NCBI RefSeq assembly: GCF_003072065.1
Contig: NZ_QCYG01000008.1
Span: 1-64,000 of the forward strand
Reading direction: 5' to 3'
DNA: 64,000 nucleotides
From: Thalassorhabdomicrobium marinisediminis
Lineage (GTDB): Bacteria > Pseudomonadota > Alphaproteobacteria > Rhodobacterales > Rhodobacteraceae
Below are positions 36,213 to 44,329 of the stretch, piece by piece. The translations under genes and the position numbers were made by a program. The notes below the pieces were generated by a model that worked only from the letters and a program-made list of their open reading frames with translations, ran no database searches and was not told the DNA's origin. Position 1 is the first letter of the stretch. Every line of letters starts with the position of its first letter.

Positions 36213-37112
36213 CTATACCTTCCGTGCGGCGGCACGACCAAACAGGCCTTGCGGCAGGAACATGAGGATCAGCACCAGCACCAGCAGCGATGCGAGGTCC
36301 TGATAGGCCCCCCCGATGTAGAACGCGGTCACGGCGGCGACGATGCCAACCAGTGGCCCGCCGATCAGGGTTCCGGTGTTGTTGCCGATCCCGCCTACGA
36401 CGGCAGCTACGAAGCCGTTGAGCACATAGCGCAGCCCGGCGTCCGGGCTGACCGAGATCATCGGCGCGACCATGAACCCGACCGAGCCTGCGATGACGCC
36501 GGAGATGCCGAAGGCCAGCAGTTGCAACTTGCGCACATCGAGCCCTGCCGCCCGGGCGGCTTCGAAATCCTGGCTCAGGGCGCTGATGGCCAGCCCCTGG
36601 AACGTGCGGCGCAGGAACCAGCGCAGGATGAAATACCACGCGAACATCGACCCGATCGCCAACAGGAACGCCCCCGGCGTGCGCACGCCCATGATCGATA
36701 CCCGCGGCACCGGTCCGTGGACCATGTTGCCGAAGACACCGAAATTCAGCGTCAACACCGCCGCGATGATCACCGAGACCGACACGGTCGAGATGATCCA
36801 GCTGTTCTGCTCGACCGAGGAGCGCAGCGGCTTCAAGGTAAGCCACCCCTGCGCCGCGGTGAACAGCCCGATAACAAGGCTGACAACCACAAGCATCGGG
36901 ATCCACACCGCAAAGCCGGCCCGGTTGGCGAACAGGAACGCCCCGAACGCGCCAAGAAGAAAGATCGTTCCCTGGGCGAAGTTCAGGATGCCCGTTGCAT
37001 TGTGAACGATGTTGAAACTCATCGCGATGATCGCAAACAAAGAGCCGACGGCGGCCCCGCGCAATACGATCGTCGTGATCATGTCCAGATTCATTAATAG
37101 GTCGCCCAACAC
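36213..37112 (-). CDS. ABC transporter permease, LivH type
   Basis: About 299 residues, strongly hydrophobic. IAMSFNIVHNATGILNFAQG and TFQGLAISALSQDFEAARAAGL, with the EAA-like loop before LLAFGISGVIAGSVGF, are typical LivH features. The start is either a TTG at 37112, which has GGAGG seven bases upstream, or the ATG at 37094. It opens the operon livH - livMG - livF - thioesterase, and operator site C lies about 100 bases upstream. Confidence 0.88.
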   Translation of the reverse strand: MLGDLLMNLDMITTIVLRGAAVGSLFAIIAMSFNIVHNATGILNFAQGTIFLLGAFGAFLFANRAGFAVWIPMLVVVSLVIGLFTAAQGWLTLKPLRSSVEQNSWIISTVSVSVIIAAVLTLNFGVFGNMVHGPVPRVSIMGVRTPGAFLLAIGSMFAWYFILRWFLRRTFQGLAISALSQDFEAARAAGLDVRKLQLLAFGISGVIAGSVGFMVAPMISVSPDAGLRYVLNGFVAAVVGGIGNNTGTLIGGPLVGIVAAVTAFYIGGAYQDLASLLVLVLILMFLPQGLFGRAAARKV

Positions 37113-37209
37113 TCATCCTCCCGGCGGCTAATGTGGTCCGGCAGCCGTTCGCCTCACAGGGGGTCGGCTACCCGCAGGGTCAGTGTGCCGCCTGGCCTAG
37201 CCGCCCCCA

Positions 37210-37225
37210 TCGTCCCTACGGACTA
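37210..37225. promoter_or_regulatory. Regional operator, site C
   Basis: TCGTC-CCTACG-GACTA, between the end of the tetR gene and the start of the livH operon, so positioned to control the ABC importer. Confidence 0.72.
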
Positions 37226-37229
37226 CGAA

Positions 37230-37988
37230 CTAGGGATCAGTAGACGGCGGGGGTGCCATCGCGTCCGAGATGGCGCCCAGATCGCCAATGACGGACCCGA
37301 GTCGCGCGCGCAATTGTGCCATCCGGTCGTCGCGGGTCTCGGGGACGCGCACCGAGTTGAGCGCCAGATCGGTGATGGCTTCCGCCACTTCCTGAGCGCT
37401 CAGACGGCCTTCGGCGCGATACCAGCGGGTCGTCCAGTTTGCCATGCCGATGATTCCGAAGGCCGCGATATGCGCATCCACGGGGCGGAACTCGCCGCTG
37501 GCGATTCCCTCTTCGATCACCCGCAGATGTTCGTCATAGATCGCCCGCCGCGACCGGTCGTAGTCCTGCCGCAGATGCTCGGGAATCTGCGCCTCAAGCC
37601 GGGCGAGCCGCACGAACCGCGACCCGAAAGACAACCTGCGCACGACACCGTCATAGACCACGGCGCTCAGGCGCTCGGTTGCGGATTTCCCCTCTTCCCG
37701 GGCGAGCTGCTGAATGCGGCCGACCGGGGCCAGCGCCTCGGACTCGACCAGTGACGCAAGAATATCGTCCTTGGAAGCGAAATAGTGATAGATCGCCGAC
37801 CGGCCCAGACCGACTTCACGGGCAATCATCGCCATTGAGACCCGGTCGAACCCGTTCTGGTCGAACATTCGCGCGGCAATTTCCATCAGTTGCTCACGAA
37901 CCAGTTCGCGGCGCGGGTTCGAGTCGCGTCGCACGTCCCGCTCGGGGGATTTTGCCGACTTGTCGGGGTCTGTTTGCGTATCAGACAT
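37230..37988 (-). CDS. TetR-family regulator, candidate master regulator of the cluster
   Basis: 252 residues. The helix-turn-helix is at about residues 45-75: RVSMAMIAREVGLGRSAIYHYFASKDDIL. The C-terminal ligand domain contains WTTRWYRAEGRLSAQEVAEA, which resembles the WYRPGGPLTAQQV region of mycobacterial KstR2, the repressor of HIP catabolism. The start MSDTQTDPDK at 37988 overlaps the upstream TIM-barrel gene by eight bases, so it belongs to the thiolase operon controlled by site D. An N-terminal tail of ~25 charged residues precedes the HTH. Control of all eight operator copies by this protein, with a pathway CoA thioester as ligand, is inferred. Confidence 0.85.
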   Translation of the reverse strand: MSDTQTDPDKSAKSPERDVRRDSNPRRELVREQLMEIAARMFDQNGFDRVSMAMIAREVGLGRSAIYHYFASKDDILASLVESEALAPVGRIQQLAREEGKSATERLSAVVYDGVVRRLSFGSRFVRLARLEAQIPEHLRQDYDRSRRAIYDEHLRVIEEGIASGEFRPVDAHIAAFGIIGMANWTTRWYRAEGRLSAQEVAEAITDLALNSVRVPETRDDRMAQLRARLGSVIGDLGAISDAMAPPPSTDP

Positions 37989-38853
37989 GGGACGCTGCCT
38001 TTCCTGAAGATGGCGTTGCCTGTGCGAGCACCTGTCGCGCTGTGTCCGCCGCGCGCATGGCGCAGTGTCGCACGGGGGCTTCGGCGGCATCGGCTGAGAT
38101 AACTTCGACCGTGACCCCGCACCGTAAGGCGGCAGACCACAGCGCACCAAGGAACGCCGGAATGTCCAGCTGTCCTTCGCCCGGAAACAGGCGCTGCAGG
38201 GTCGCGTCCATCGCGGTCCGGGCGGGGTGATCGCTCATCCGCAAAGCATCACTGATTTGCAGCCCTGCGACAAGGGACGGATCGGGCAAATCCGACGGCC
38301 CGCCGCCCAGAGCCGCCAGATGCCAGTTGTCCAACAAAAGACCTGCCGGACCGCGGGCCTCACCGAGCAGGTCAACAGCTCGCGGGACCGATCCAACCGT
38401 GCCCCATGCGATAACCTCGAGCGCGGTTGTCAAACCGGCCTCACCGATGGCGCCCGTCAGCCGGCGGAACGGCTCGACCAGATCCGACAGCGGAATGTTC
38501 AATCCGGCAAGATCGGCACCGACGTTGATTCGGCGGGCCCCGAACAGGTGCGCGGTCTTGATCGCTTGTCGCACCGAACCGCCCAGCGGATCTCTGTGCC
38601 AATCCGACAGGAACTCGACTTCGGAGACGGTCAGCCCCGCGGCGGCCACGCAGTCACGCAACGCACCGGGGTCTGCCGCGCCCGCGAGTAGGTGCTGATG
38701 GTCGCGAAAATGGATCGTCAGCCCGTCAAACCCTGCCTCTGCGACGGCCTGCACCCGTTCTGCAAAGGGGTGGCGCGCCGGCTTGCCGGGCATGGTGCCC
38801 GAGATCGTATGCGAGGCGCAGATCAGGTTTGGCGTCTCCGGCCGTCGCATCAT
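37981..38853 (-). CDS. Sugar-phosphate isomerase/epimerase-like TIM-barrel protein
   Basis: 290 residues beginning MMRRPETPNLICASHTISG. GFDGLTIHFRDHQHLL, VEFLSDWH, ARRINVGADL, TTALEVIAWGT (candidate metal-binding Glu) and LLLDNWHLAALGG (Asp and His ligands) fit the xylose-isomerase-like TIM barrel (AP endonuclease 2 group). It lies between a thiolase and the TetR gene. The fold includes isomerases, epimerases and dehydratases; no obvious step in the known HIP pathway needs it, so its role is open. The start at 38853 follows AAGGG. Confidence 0.75.
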   Translation of the reverse strand: MMRRPETPNLICASHTISGTMPGKPARHPFAERVQAVAEAGFDGLTIHFRDHQHLLAGAADPGALRDCVAAAGLTVSEVEFLSDWHRDPLGGSVRQAIKTAHLFGARRINVGADLAGLNIPLSDLVEPFRRLTGAIGEAGLTTALEVIAWGTVGSVPRAVDLLGEARGPAGLLLDNWHLAALGGGPSDLPDPSLVAGLQISDALRMSDHPARTAMDATLQRLFPGEGQLDIPAFLGALWSAALRCGVTVEVISADAAEAPVRHCAMRAADTARQVLAQATPSSGKAASHV

Positions 38854-38864
38854 TCTTCGGCCCT

Positions 38865-40061
38865 TCAGAAAATCTCGAACAATCCGGCGGCCCCCATGCC
38901 GCCGCCCACGCACATGGTAACCACGGCCCATTTTGCGCGCCGCCGATGGCCTTCATGCAGGACGTGTCCGGCCAGTCGCGCACCCGTCATGCCGAAGGGG
39001 TGCCCCACGGCAATCGCCCCTCCGTTGACGTTCAGCTTCGCAGGATCGATGCCGATACGGTCACGACAATAGAGGGCCTGAGACGCAAAAGCCTCGTTCA
39101 GCTCCCACAGGTCGATATCATCCACCGCGAGTCCGTGACGCTCCAACAACTTGGGCACCGCGAAGACCGGCCCAATGCCCATCTCTTCGGGCGCGCACCC
39201 GGCGACGGCCATGCCGCGGAAAGCGCCCAAGGGGGTCAGCCCTTCAGCCCGGGCCACACTATCCGAGACCAGCACCAACGCGGCCGCGCCATCTGACAAT
39301 TGCGAACTGTTGCCAGCGGTGATGAACGATCCCTCTTTCACAACCGTGCCGCCCTGATAGACCGGCGCGAGACCGGCCAGCTTTTCGGCGGTCGTGCCCG
39401 CGCGCATGCCTTCATCCTGCGTCAGGGTGACCTCCTCGCGCAGCAGCTCGCCCTTTTGGGTTTTCACCTTCTTGACGGTGGTCAGGGGCGCAAGCTCCGC
39501 ATCGAACCGCCCCGCCTCTTGCGCCGCGACCGTGCGTTGCTGGCTTAGGGCGGCGAAGGCATCCTGAGCCTCGCGCGAGATGCCGTAGCGTTCGGCCACG
39601 ATCTCGGCCGTTTCGATCATCGGCATATACATATGCGGCGCGTGGTCGGTGACCGTTTGTGACACCGCGCGATAGGTGTTCTTGTGCTTGGTCTGCACAA
39701 GGGAGATGGATTCCACCCCCCCGGCAACCGCAACATCCAGCCCGTCAAGTCGCACCTGTCGGTCCGCCATGGCAATCGCCATCAGCCCCGAGGCACACAT
39801 GCGATCCACGGTCATGCCTGCGACCGTTTCGGGCAATCCCGCAGCAATCGCCGTGAGCCTGCCGATGTTGTAGCCTTGGGTGCCCTGCTGGGCAGAACAG
39901 CCCATAACGACATCACCAACACGGGCCGGATCAAGACCGGAGCGGGCGACCGCTTCGCGTACGGCGTGCCCCGACAGGGCCGGTGCCTCGGTGTCATTAT
40001 AAGCCCCGCGAAAGGCCTTGCCGATGGGGGTTCTTGCTGTGGAAACGATGACTGCGTCCAT
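38865..40061 (-). CDS. Acetyl-CoA acetyltransferase-type thiolase
   Basis: 398 residues. The nucleophilic Cys is in [17 protein letters not shown] (residue 89), with NEAFASQ, the His of [20 protein letters not shown], and the final Cys in [14 protein letters not shown]. It is a degradative thiolase distinct from the FadA6-like enzyme (C-terminal GGGMG rather than GGGQA) and resembles the FadA5/FadA group. It is the first gene of the thiolase - TIM barrel - tetR operon, with operator site D about 75 bases upstream. Confidence 0.88.
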   Translation of the reverse strand: MDAVIVSTARTPIGKAFRGAYNDTEAPALSGHAVREAVARSGLDPARVGDVVMGCSAQQGTQGYNIGRLTAIAAGLPETVAGMTVDRMCASGLMAIAMADRQVRLDGLDVAVAGGVESISLVQTKHKNTYRAVSQTVTDHAPHMYMPMIETAEIVAERYGISREAQDAFAALSQQRTVAAQEAGRFDAELAPLTTVKKVKTQKGELLREEVTLTQDEGMRAGTTAEKLAGLAPVYQGGTVVKEGSFITAGNSSQLSDGAAALVLVSDSVARAEGLTPLGAFRGMAVAGCAPEEMGIGPVFAVPKLLERHGLAVDDIDLWELNEAFASQALYCRDRIGIDPAKLNVNGGAIAVGHPFGMTGARLAGHVLHEGHRRRAKWAVVTMCVGGGMGAAGLFEIF

Positions 40062-40136
40062 GGGGGGCCCTTACTCTTCTGTGCGCTGCGGCCTGCAGCT
40101 TTTCCCGAACAAGCACCTAAACAGTCGCGTTCGGCA

Positions 40137-40152
40137 TCGTCTGTCAGGACTA
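40137..40152. promoter_or_regulatory. Regional operator, site D
   Basis: TCGTC-TGTCAG-GACTA, upstream of the thiolase gene whose operon ends with tetR. This placement would give autoregulation of the TetR protein. Confidence 0.75.
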
Positions 40153-40177
40153 TCGCCGCAATTCGACGTTATGGGCT

Positions 40178-40238
40178 ATTTTTTGACGCATGAGGCTAAA
40201 ATTCCCCAAGGTGTAAATTTTTTTGACACATCGTCAAA
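40178..40238. repeat. AT-rich repeats upstream of luxR-type gene
   Basis: Two near-identical blocks, ATTTTTTGACGCAT (from 40178) and ATTTTTTTGACACAT (from 40217), are spaced about 39 bases apart. The second overlaps an inverted repeat, TTTGAC-ACATC-GTCAAA (40222-40238). They lie 70-130 bases upstream of the LuxR-type gene in an otherwise G+C-rich region and could be promoter or regulator sites. Confidence 0.5.
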
Positions 40239-40308
40239 TTGGTGCAAAGGTTTCGATTAGAGGCGACGAATCCTGTGACTGGGACATCGCCGAAGCGGAG
40301 GACCAAAC

Positions 40309-41292
40309 ATGCTTGATTTCACTTCTACTGCTGCGGGGCCGGAACCGGCCCTGATCGACTGGATCTACAAGACCATCGTTGACGAGGGCGATCTGCCCGC
40401 GGCGATCGAACGCCTGCGCGCCGATCTCGGCCTGAACAGCTTGCAGTTGTCGCAAATGGAGCGGGGCGACGAGACGGTCCTGTGCTGCGCGGGCACTCCG
40501 CTGACGGCCGCCGTTGCCCGCGATGCGCACAGTCTGGACGGCCCCATAAACGAGAATGGCCGACGTCTGGTGCTGCAATATACCGGGACCACGGATCAGA
40601 CGGAGAATGCCGCGGTTCTGTCGCAAGTGCTGTCGCACATCGACCGCGCCGTCACGCTTGCCGCGCGCATCGACTCGAGCGAGGTGATGCGGAAGATGGG
40701 TTCCGACCTGCTGGGGCGCCTGTGCATCGGCACGATCTTTCTGGACGCCAAAGGGCAGATGGTTTCAGCGACCGGAAGCGCGTCCTCCATGCTGGCGGCC
40801 AGCGACGGGCTGCGTTTGCGCGGCGGGGCCGTGGCGGCGACTTGCGCCTTCAGCGATCGTGCGTTGCAGTCGGCGATCCGCACCGCACTGGCCCATCCCG
40901 ACGGGGGCAATTCCGAGCTTTTGCGCCTCAACCAGAGTGAGGCCGACCGGGCACTTGGGCTGGTGGTCCAGCCGGTCCCGCGGACCGCGCGCAAAGGTGC
41001 GATTGCCTGCGCACTGGTGATCCGCGACAGTGACCGTCCCTCGGCTCCGGGGCTCGATCTACTGCGTGGCCTGTTCGACCTGACCCCCGCCGAGGCCGGT
41101 CTCACCCGCATTCTTGCCATGGGGCATACGCTGGACGAGGCCGCTGCCGATCTGTCGATCAGCCGCAATACCGCGCGGGCACACCTGCGGGCGATCTTCT
41201 CGAAATGCGGGATCAACCGTCAGACCGAATTGGTGCGGCTGGTGCTGTCGAGCGTCGCGATGCTGCAAGATGATATGCCGCGCGCCGCATGA
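40309..41292 (+). CDS. LuxR-type helix-turn-helix transcriptional regulator
   Basis: 327 residues. The C-terminal ~65 residues are a LuxR/GerE helix-turn-helix: FDLTPAEAGLTRILAMGHTL, EAAADLSISRNTARAHLRAI, FSKCGINRQTELVRLVLS. The N-terminal 250 residues have a PAS-like stretch (GTIFLDAKGQMVSATGSASS) without a known ligand motif, and no autoinducer-binding or receiver domain is recognised. It faces away from the thiolase operon and converges with the SDR gene at 41312. It may be a second regulator of the cluster, possibly an activator. Confidence 0.85.
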   Translation: MLDFTSTAAGPEPALIDWIYKTIVDEGDLPAAIERLRADLGLNSLQLSQMERGDETVLCCAGTPLTAAVARDAHSLDGPINENGRRLVLQYTGTTDQTENAAVLSQVLSHIDRAVTLAARIDSSEVMRKMGSDLLGRLCIGTIFLDAKGQMVSATGSASSMLAASDGLRLRGGAVAATCAFSDRALQSAIRTALAHPDGGNSELLRLNQSEADRALGLVVQPVPRTARKGAIACALVIRDSDRPSAPGLDLLRGLFDLTPAEAGLTRILAMGHTLDEAAADLSISRNTARAHLRAIFSKCGINRQTELVRLVLSSVAMLQDDMPRAA

Positions 41293-41302
41293 GCGGCGCG
41301 AC

Positions 41303-41332
41303 GACGGCGGGCTAGACCGAATACCCGCCGTC
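41303..41332. terminator. Inverted repeat at convergent gene ends
   Basis: GACGGCGGG (41303-41311) and CCCGCCGTC (41324-41332) form a perfect nine-pair stem with a 12-base loop. It spans the last codons of the SDR gene and the region just after the LuxR-type gene. There is no T-tract, so bidirectional termination is only a possibility. Confidence 0.4.
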
Positions 41333-42073
41333 AACGCAGATGGTCTGGCCGGTGACGAACCCCGACTTTCTTGGGTCAACGAAGAATGCAACTGCGTGAG
41401 CGATGTCTTCGGGTTGTCCCGCCCGGCGCAACGGGGTCGCGCGGGCGGCAGCTTCCAGATAAGCCTCGTCGATCTCGCCCGAGGCGCTCAGCGCATCGTG
41501 CTGACCCGCCTCAATCAAGCCGATCGCCACGCCGTTGGCGCGCACGCCGAAGCGCCCCTCTTCCTTCGCGATCCCGTGCATTGTCGCCGTGACGGCCGCT
41601 TTGGGAATGATCGAAAGGCCGTCGGCAGGAGCGTAGCGGTATTGTGCCGCGCTGTGGCAGGCCACGACCGCGCCCTTGGCCTCTCGCAAGGCGGGCAAGG
41701 CCGCGTGGGCAAGCCGGAAAAATCCGAGCGTATCCTGCATCAAATGGCTTTCCATAAGCGCGGGATCGGTGCGGCTCAGATGCACAAGACGCACCATCGG
41801 CCCCGCTGCATAGACCAGCCCGTCAAGGCGGCCGTGGTCCTGCAAGACTTGTTCGATCAGATCGCGGGCGGCCTCCGCCTCGGCCAGATCGACCCGGTGC
41901 GCGCTGGCCCGGCGTCCCGCGTCGCGCACGGTGTCTGCCGCGCGCTCCGCCTTATCCTTGCCGCTGCGATAGGTCAGCGCCACATCCCAGCCTTCGGCGG
42001 CCAGGGTGGCGCAGATCACCGCGCCAATGCCACCGCTGCCGCCGACGACCAGAACTGTGCCCTTGTCCGACAC
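41312..42073 (-). CDS. SDR-family oxidoreductase
   Basis: 253 residues. The cofactor motif is VLVVGGSGGIGAVICATLAA and the structural motif VYAAGP replaces NNAG. The usual Ser-Tyr-Lys block reads CHSAAQYRYAPADGLSIIPKAA, in which the spacing of Tyr and Lys is unusual (YxxxK is not obvious). The C-terminus GFVTGQTICVDGGYSV is typical. The atypical active site suggests an enoyl-reductase-like or divergent member rather than a classical alcohol dehydrogenase. It is the last gene of the ipdA-ipdB-SDR operon, two bases after ipdB. Confidence 0.8.
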   Translation of the reverse strand: MSDKGTVLVVGGSGGIGAVICATLAAEGWDVALTYRSGKDKAERAADTVRDAGRRASAHRVDLAEAEAARDLIEQVLQDHGRLDGLVYAAGPMVRLVHLSRTDPALMESHLMQDTLGFFRLAHAALPALREAKGAVVACHSAAQYRYAPADGLSIIPKAAVTATMHGIAKEEGRFGVRANGVAIGLIEAGQHDALSASGEIDEAYLEAAARATPLRRAGQPEDIAHAVAFFVDPRKSGFVTGQTICVDGGYSV

Positions 42074-42075
42074 GG

Positions 42076-42876
42076 CTAGGCCGCCTGACGCTGACCGGGA
42101 GGGTTGCCCTTCACGGCTTTGGAGCGCAGATCGTGGGGGTCCAGTCGCGCAATGATGTCCAACTGCTTTTGCGTCGGGGCGGGCGTCTCACCCAAACCGT
42201 CCTCGGCGATAAGCGGGAAGCCGGTCGCCTCTTGCACCGTGTCGAACTCCACACCGGGGTGAAGCGAGATCACGCGCGCCGTGTGATCGGGGCCGTTGAA
42301 GTCCATCACGCACAGATCGGTGACGACACGGCCGATCCGGATTTCCGGACGGCGCATTCCGTCGGGCCAGTATTTGTCCGAATAGCCCACGGACGAGACG
42401 ATATCGACTTCGCCCTCTACAAAGACCCGTTTTGAGTGGGCCGGGATCAACATGGAGTTCTTGTGATAGATCGAGTTGCCGGGGAACCCGCGCACCCCGA
42501 GCATCTGCACCTTGGGCTTGTCGAAATCGCCAAGGCACGAGATGTTCGTCTGCGCCCATTGGTCCACTTGCACCGGCGTGACCATCGCATGACGCTCCCC
42601 GCGCCACAGGGTCGCGAACACGCGGTTGTAGGGCATCCAGCCGGAAAAGCCCGGAACCTCCTCTGCGGTGACCCCGAGTGGCACCGGGTCTTCGGTCAGA
42701 TAGGCTTCGCCATCGGTCATCATCAGGCCCGGCTCGAACGTCAGTCGCGCCAGACCGGCGGCGATCCGTGGCAGAGTGCCGATGCCGGTGACAAAGGTCT
42801 CTCCGTCGCCGCGAAACGCTTCGGCGGCCGCCACGATCATCAGTTCGGATAGGGTGTAATCAGGGGTCTGTGTCAT
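42076..42876 (-). CDS. ipdB: IpdB: beta subunit of steroid ring-opening CoA hydrolase
   Basis: 266 residues of the CoA-transferase family I beta type. The segments LGVRGFPGNSIYHKNSMLIP, HSKRVFVEGEVDIVSSVGYS and IGRVVTDLCVMDF match the pattern of IpdB. IpdAB looks like a CoA-transferase but is a retro-Claisen-like hydrolase that opens the last steroid ring of COCHEA-CoA in Mycobacterium (ScdL1L2 in Comamonas). The gene begins 12 bases after ipdA. The catalytic residues of true CoA-transferases are not apparent in this subunit, as expected. Confidence 0.87.
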   Translation of the reverse strand: MTQTPDYTLSELMIVAAAEAFRGDGETFVTGIGTLPRIAAGLARLTFEPGLMMTDGEAYLTEDPVPLGVTAEEVPGFSGWMPYNRVFATLWRGERHAMVTPVQVDQWAQTNISCLGDFDKPKVQMLGVRGFPGNSIYHKNSMLIPAHSKRVFVEGEVDIVSSVGYSDKYWPDGMRRPEIRIGRVVTDLCVMDFNGPDHTARVISLHPGVEFDTVQEATGFPLIAEDGLGETPAPTQKQLDIIARLDPHDLRSKAVKGNPPGQRQAA

Positions 42877-42888
42877 CGTGGTGCCCTT

Positions 42889-43767
42889 TCAAAAGACTGG
42901 AATAGGGATCTGGCGGATGGTCTCGGCTCCGCCCAGCGCGGCCTGATAAGCCTCTTCCCCGTCGGCGATGTATGTCTTGAAATAGCTCTCCCAGGCCTCG
43001 GCATCTCCGGCGGTCGCGCCATAGGTTTTCAGGTGCTCCATGTCCCAGCCATAATTACCGTGCGCCGTCGTGGGATGCGCGCCAAGGGGGGCCGGCACGA
43101 CGGTCTTGACCAGACCGCGGTGGAACAGGCTCTTGTTGGCGCTGTCGGAATGGCTCAGGTCCATCCGCTCGACGATCTCCTCGGCGGAGACGATCGTCTG
43201 CTTTGCGGCCCGCGCAAACAGATCGTCAAAGAACGGATCGGGCCCCTCGGTCTGGGTGTTGCCCAGCGGGTCCGCACGGCTAACGTGGATCAGCGCCACA
43301 TCCAGCGGAATGGCCGGCATCGCCAACAGGATGTCCTGCGGATCATAAGGCGAGGTCACGGTCTTCAGATAAGGATTGATCTGCGGCACCGAGGTCCCCA
43401 TGCCCGCGTAGGTCGGCGCAAAGGGCACGCCTTCGGCCGCGGCCCGCAGGCCGAGCAGGAACATCCCCTCATCCAGTTCGTTCACCTTGACGGTCGCGGC
43501 TTCACGCGCCTTGCGGAACCATGGCTCAAGCGGGATGCGGTCCAGTGACACGAAGCCATAGGTGATCTTCGACACCTTACCCGCGGCACACAGCATCCCC
43601 ACCTCAGGCCCGCCATAACAAACGATGTGCAGATCCTTGAGGTCGGAGCGCAGAATTTCGCGGATCAGGGCCATCGGCTTTCGCCGTGGGCCCCAGCCGC
43701 CGATACCGATGGTCATGCCATCACGCAGGGTGCCGATGGCCCCTTGGAGATCCGTCCTCTTGTCCAT
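42889..43767 (-). CDS. ipdA: IpdA: alpha subunit of steroid ring-opening CoA hydrolase
   Basis: 292 residues. GMTIGIGGWGPRRKPMALIREI is the glycine-rich CoA-transferase alpha-subunit motif. GGPEVGMLCAAGKVSKITYG and VNELDEGMFLLGLRAAAEGV follow, and the Glu in the latter (residue 97 or 100) is the likely counterpart of the catalytic Glu reported for M. tuberculosis IpdA. GRGL-like C-terminal features (GAHPTTAHGNYGWDMEHL) also fit. With IpdB it should hydrolyse the cyclic diketone of COCHEA-CoA to a linear product. It leads its operon; operator site E lies about 65 bases upstream. Confidence 0.88.
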   Translation of the reverse strand: MDKRTDLQGAIGTLRDGMTIGIGGWGPRRKPMALIREILRSDLKDLHIVCYGGPEVGMLCAAGKVSKITYGFVSLDRIPLEPWFRKAREAATVKVNELDEGMFLLGLRAAAEGVPFAPTYAGMGTSVPQINPYLKTVTSPYDPQDILLAMPAIPLDVALIHVSRADPLGNTQTEGPDPFFDDLFARAAKQTIVSAEEIVERMDLSHSDSANKSLFHRGLVKTVVPAPLGAHPTTAHGNYGWDMEHLKTYGATAGDAEAWESYFKTYIADGEEAYQAALGGAETIRQIPIPVF

Positions 43768-43829
43768 GAGATGTCGCTTTCCTTGTCATTCGTCAGCCCT
43801 CACTCTGGCCCGCTGCTGCTGCCGCATCA

Positions 43830-43845
43830 TCGTCTGTTGGGACTA
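43830..43845. promoter_or_regulatory. Regional operator, site E
   Basis: TCGTC-TGTTGG-GACTA, between the end of the maoC-like gene and the start of ipdA. It is identical to site B over 19 bases. Confidence 0.8.
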
Positions 43846-43855
43846 AGCCGCGACG

Positions 43856-44320
43856 CTAGGGCAAAAAGGCATAGCGTTGCAGGGTATCGGCGACACAGGC
43901 GGGCTTGGCGCCCTCCTCGATCTTGACCGTCAGCCGCACCTTGGTCTGGATCGTGCGCTGACCCAGATCCTTCGCCTCGACGATCTCCCCCACCGTGCGG
44001 ATGCGTGACCCCACCGGCACCGGCGCCGGGAAGCGCACCTTGTCGACGCCGTAGTTCACGCCCCAATCCAGGTTGTCGGGCATGAACAGCTCCGGCAGCG
44101 CCATGTTGACCAGCGACAGCGTCAGGAACCCGTGGGCGATGGTCCTGCCGAAGGGGCCCTTGGCTGCGCGTTCGGGGTCGACGTGCAGCCACTGGTGATC
44201 TCCGGTCGCCTCGGCGAACATGTCGATCCGGTCCTGCTCGATGGTAAGCCAGTCGGTCGGACCAAGTTGCGTGCCGATGGCGGCGACAACCTCGTCGGCG
44301 GAAGAAAAACGAAACGTCAT
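43856..44320 (-). CDS. MaoC-family (R)-hydratase
   Basis: 154 residues of single-hotdog MaoC type. ATGDHQWLHVDPERAAKGPFGRTIAHGFLTLSL holds the hydratase 2 motif with catalytic Asp and His (D-x5-H). The length matches stand-alone (R)-enoyl-CoA hydratases. It is the last gene of the seven-gene unit starting with the fused FadE. It could hydrate an enoyl-CoA intermediate with opposite stereochemistry to the crotonase in the cluster. Confidence 0.85.
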   Translation of the reverse strand: MTFRFSSADEVVAAIGTQLGPTDWLTIEQDRIDMFAEATGDHQWLHVDPERAAKGPFGRTIAHGFLTLSLVNMALPELFMPDNLDWGVNYGVDKVRFPAPVPVGSRIRTVGEIVEAKDLGQRTIQTKVRLTVKIEEGAKPACVADTLQRYAFLP

Positions 44321-44329
44321 ATCAAATCC

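Noticed and set aside
36145-37116. Alternative 323-codon frame overlapping livH with an ATG right after the Shine-Dalgarno sequence
   Set aside because: The product is Arg/Gly rich and non-membrane; the overlapping frame gives a perfect LivH permease.
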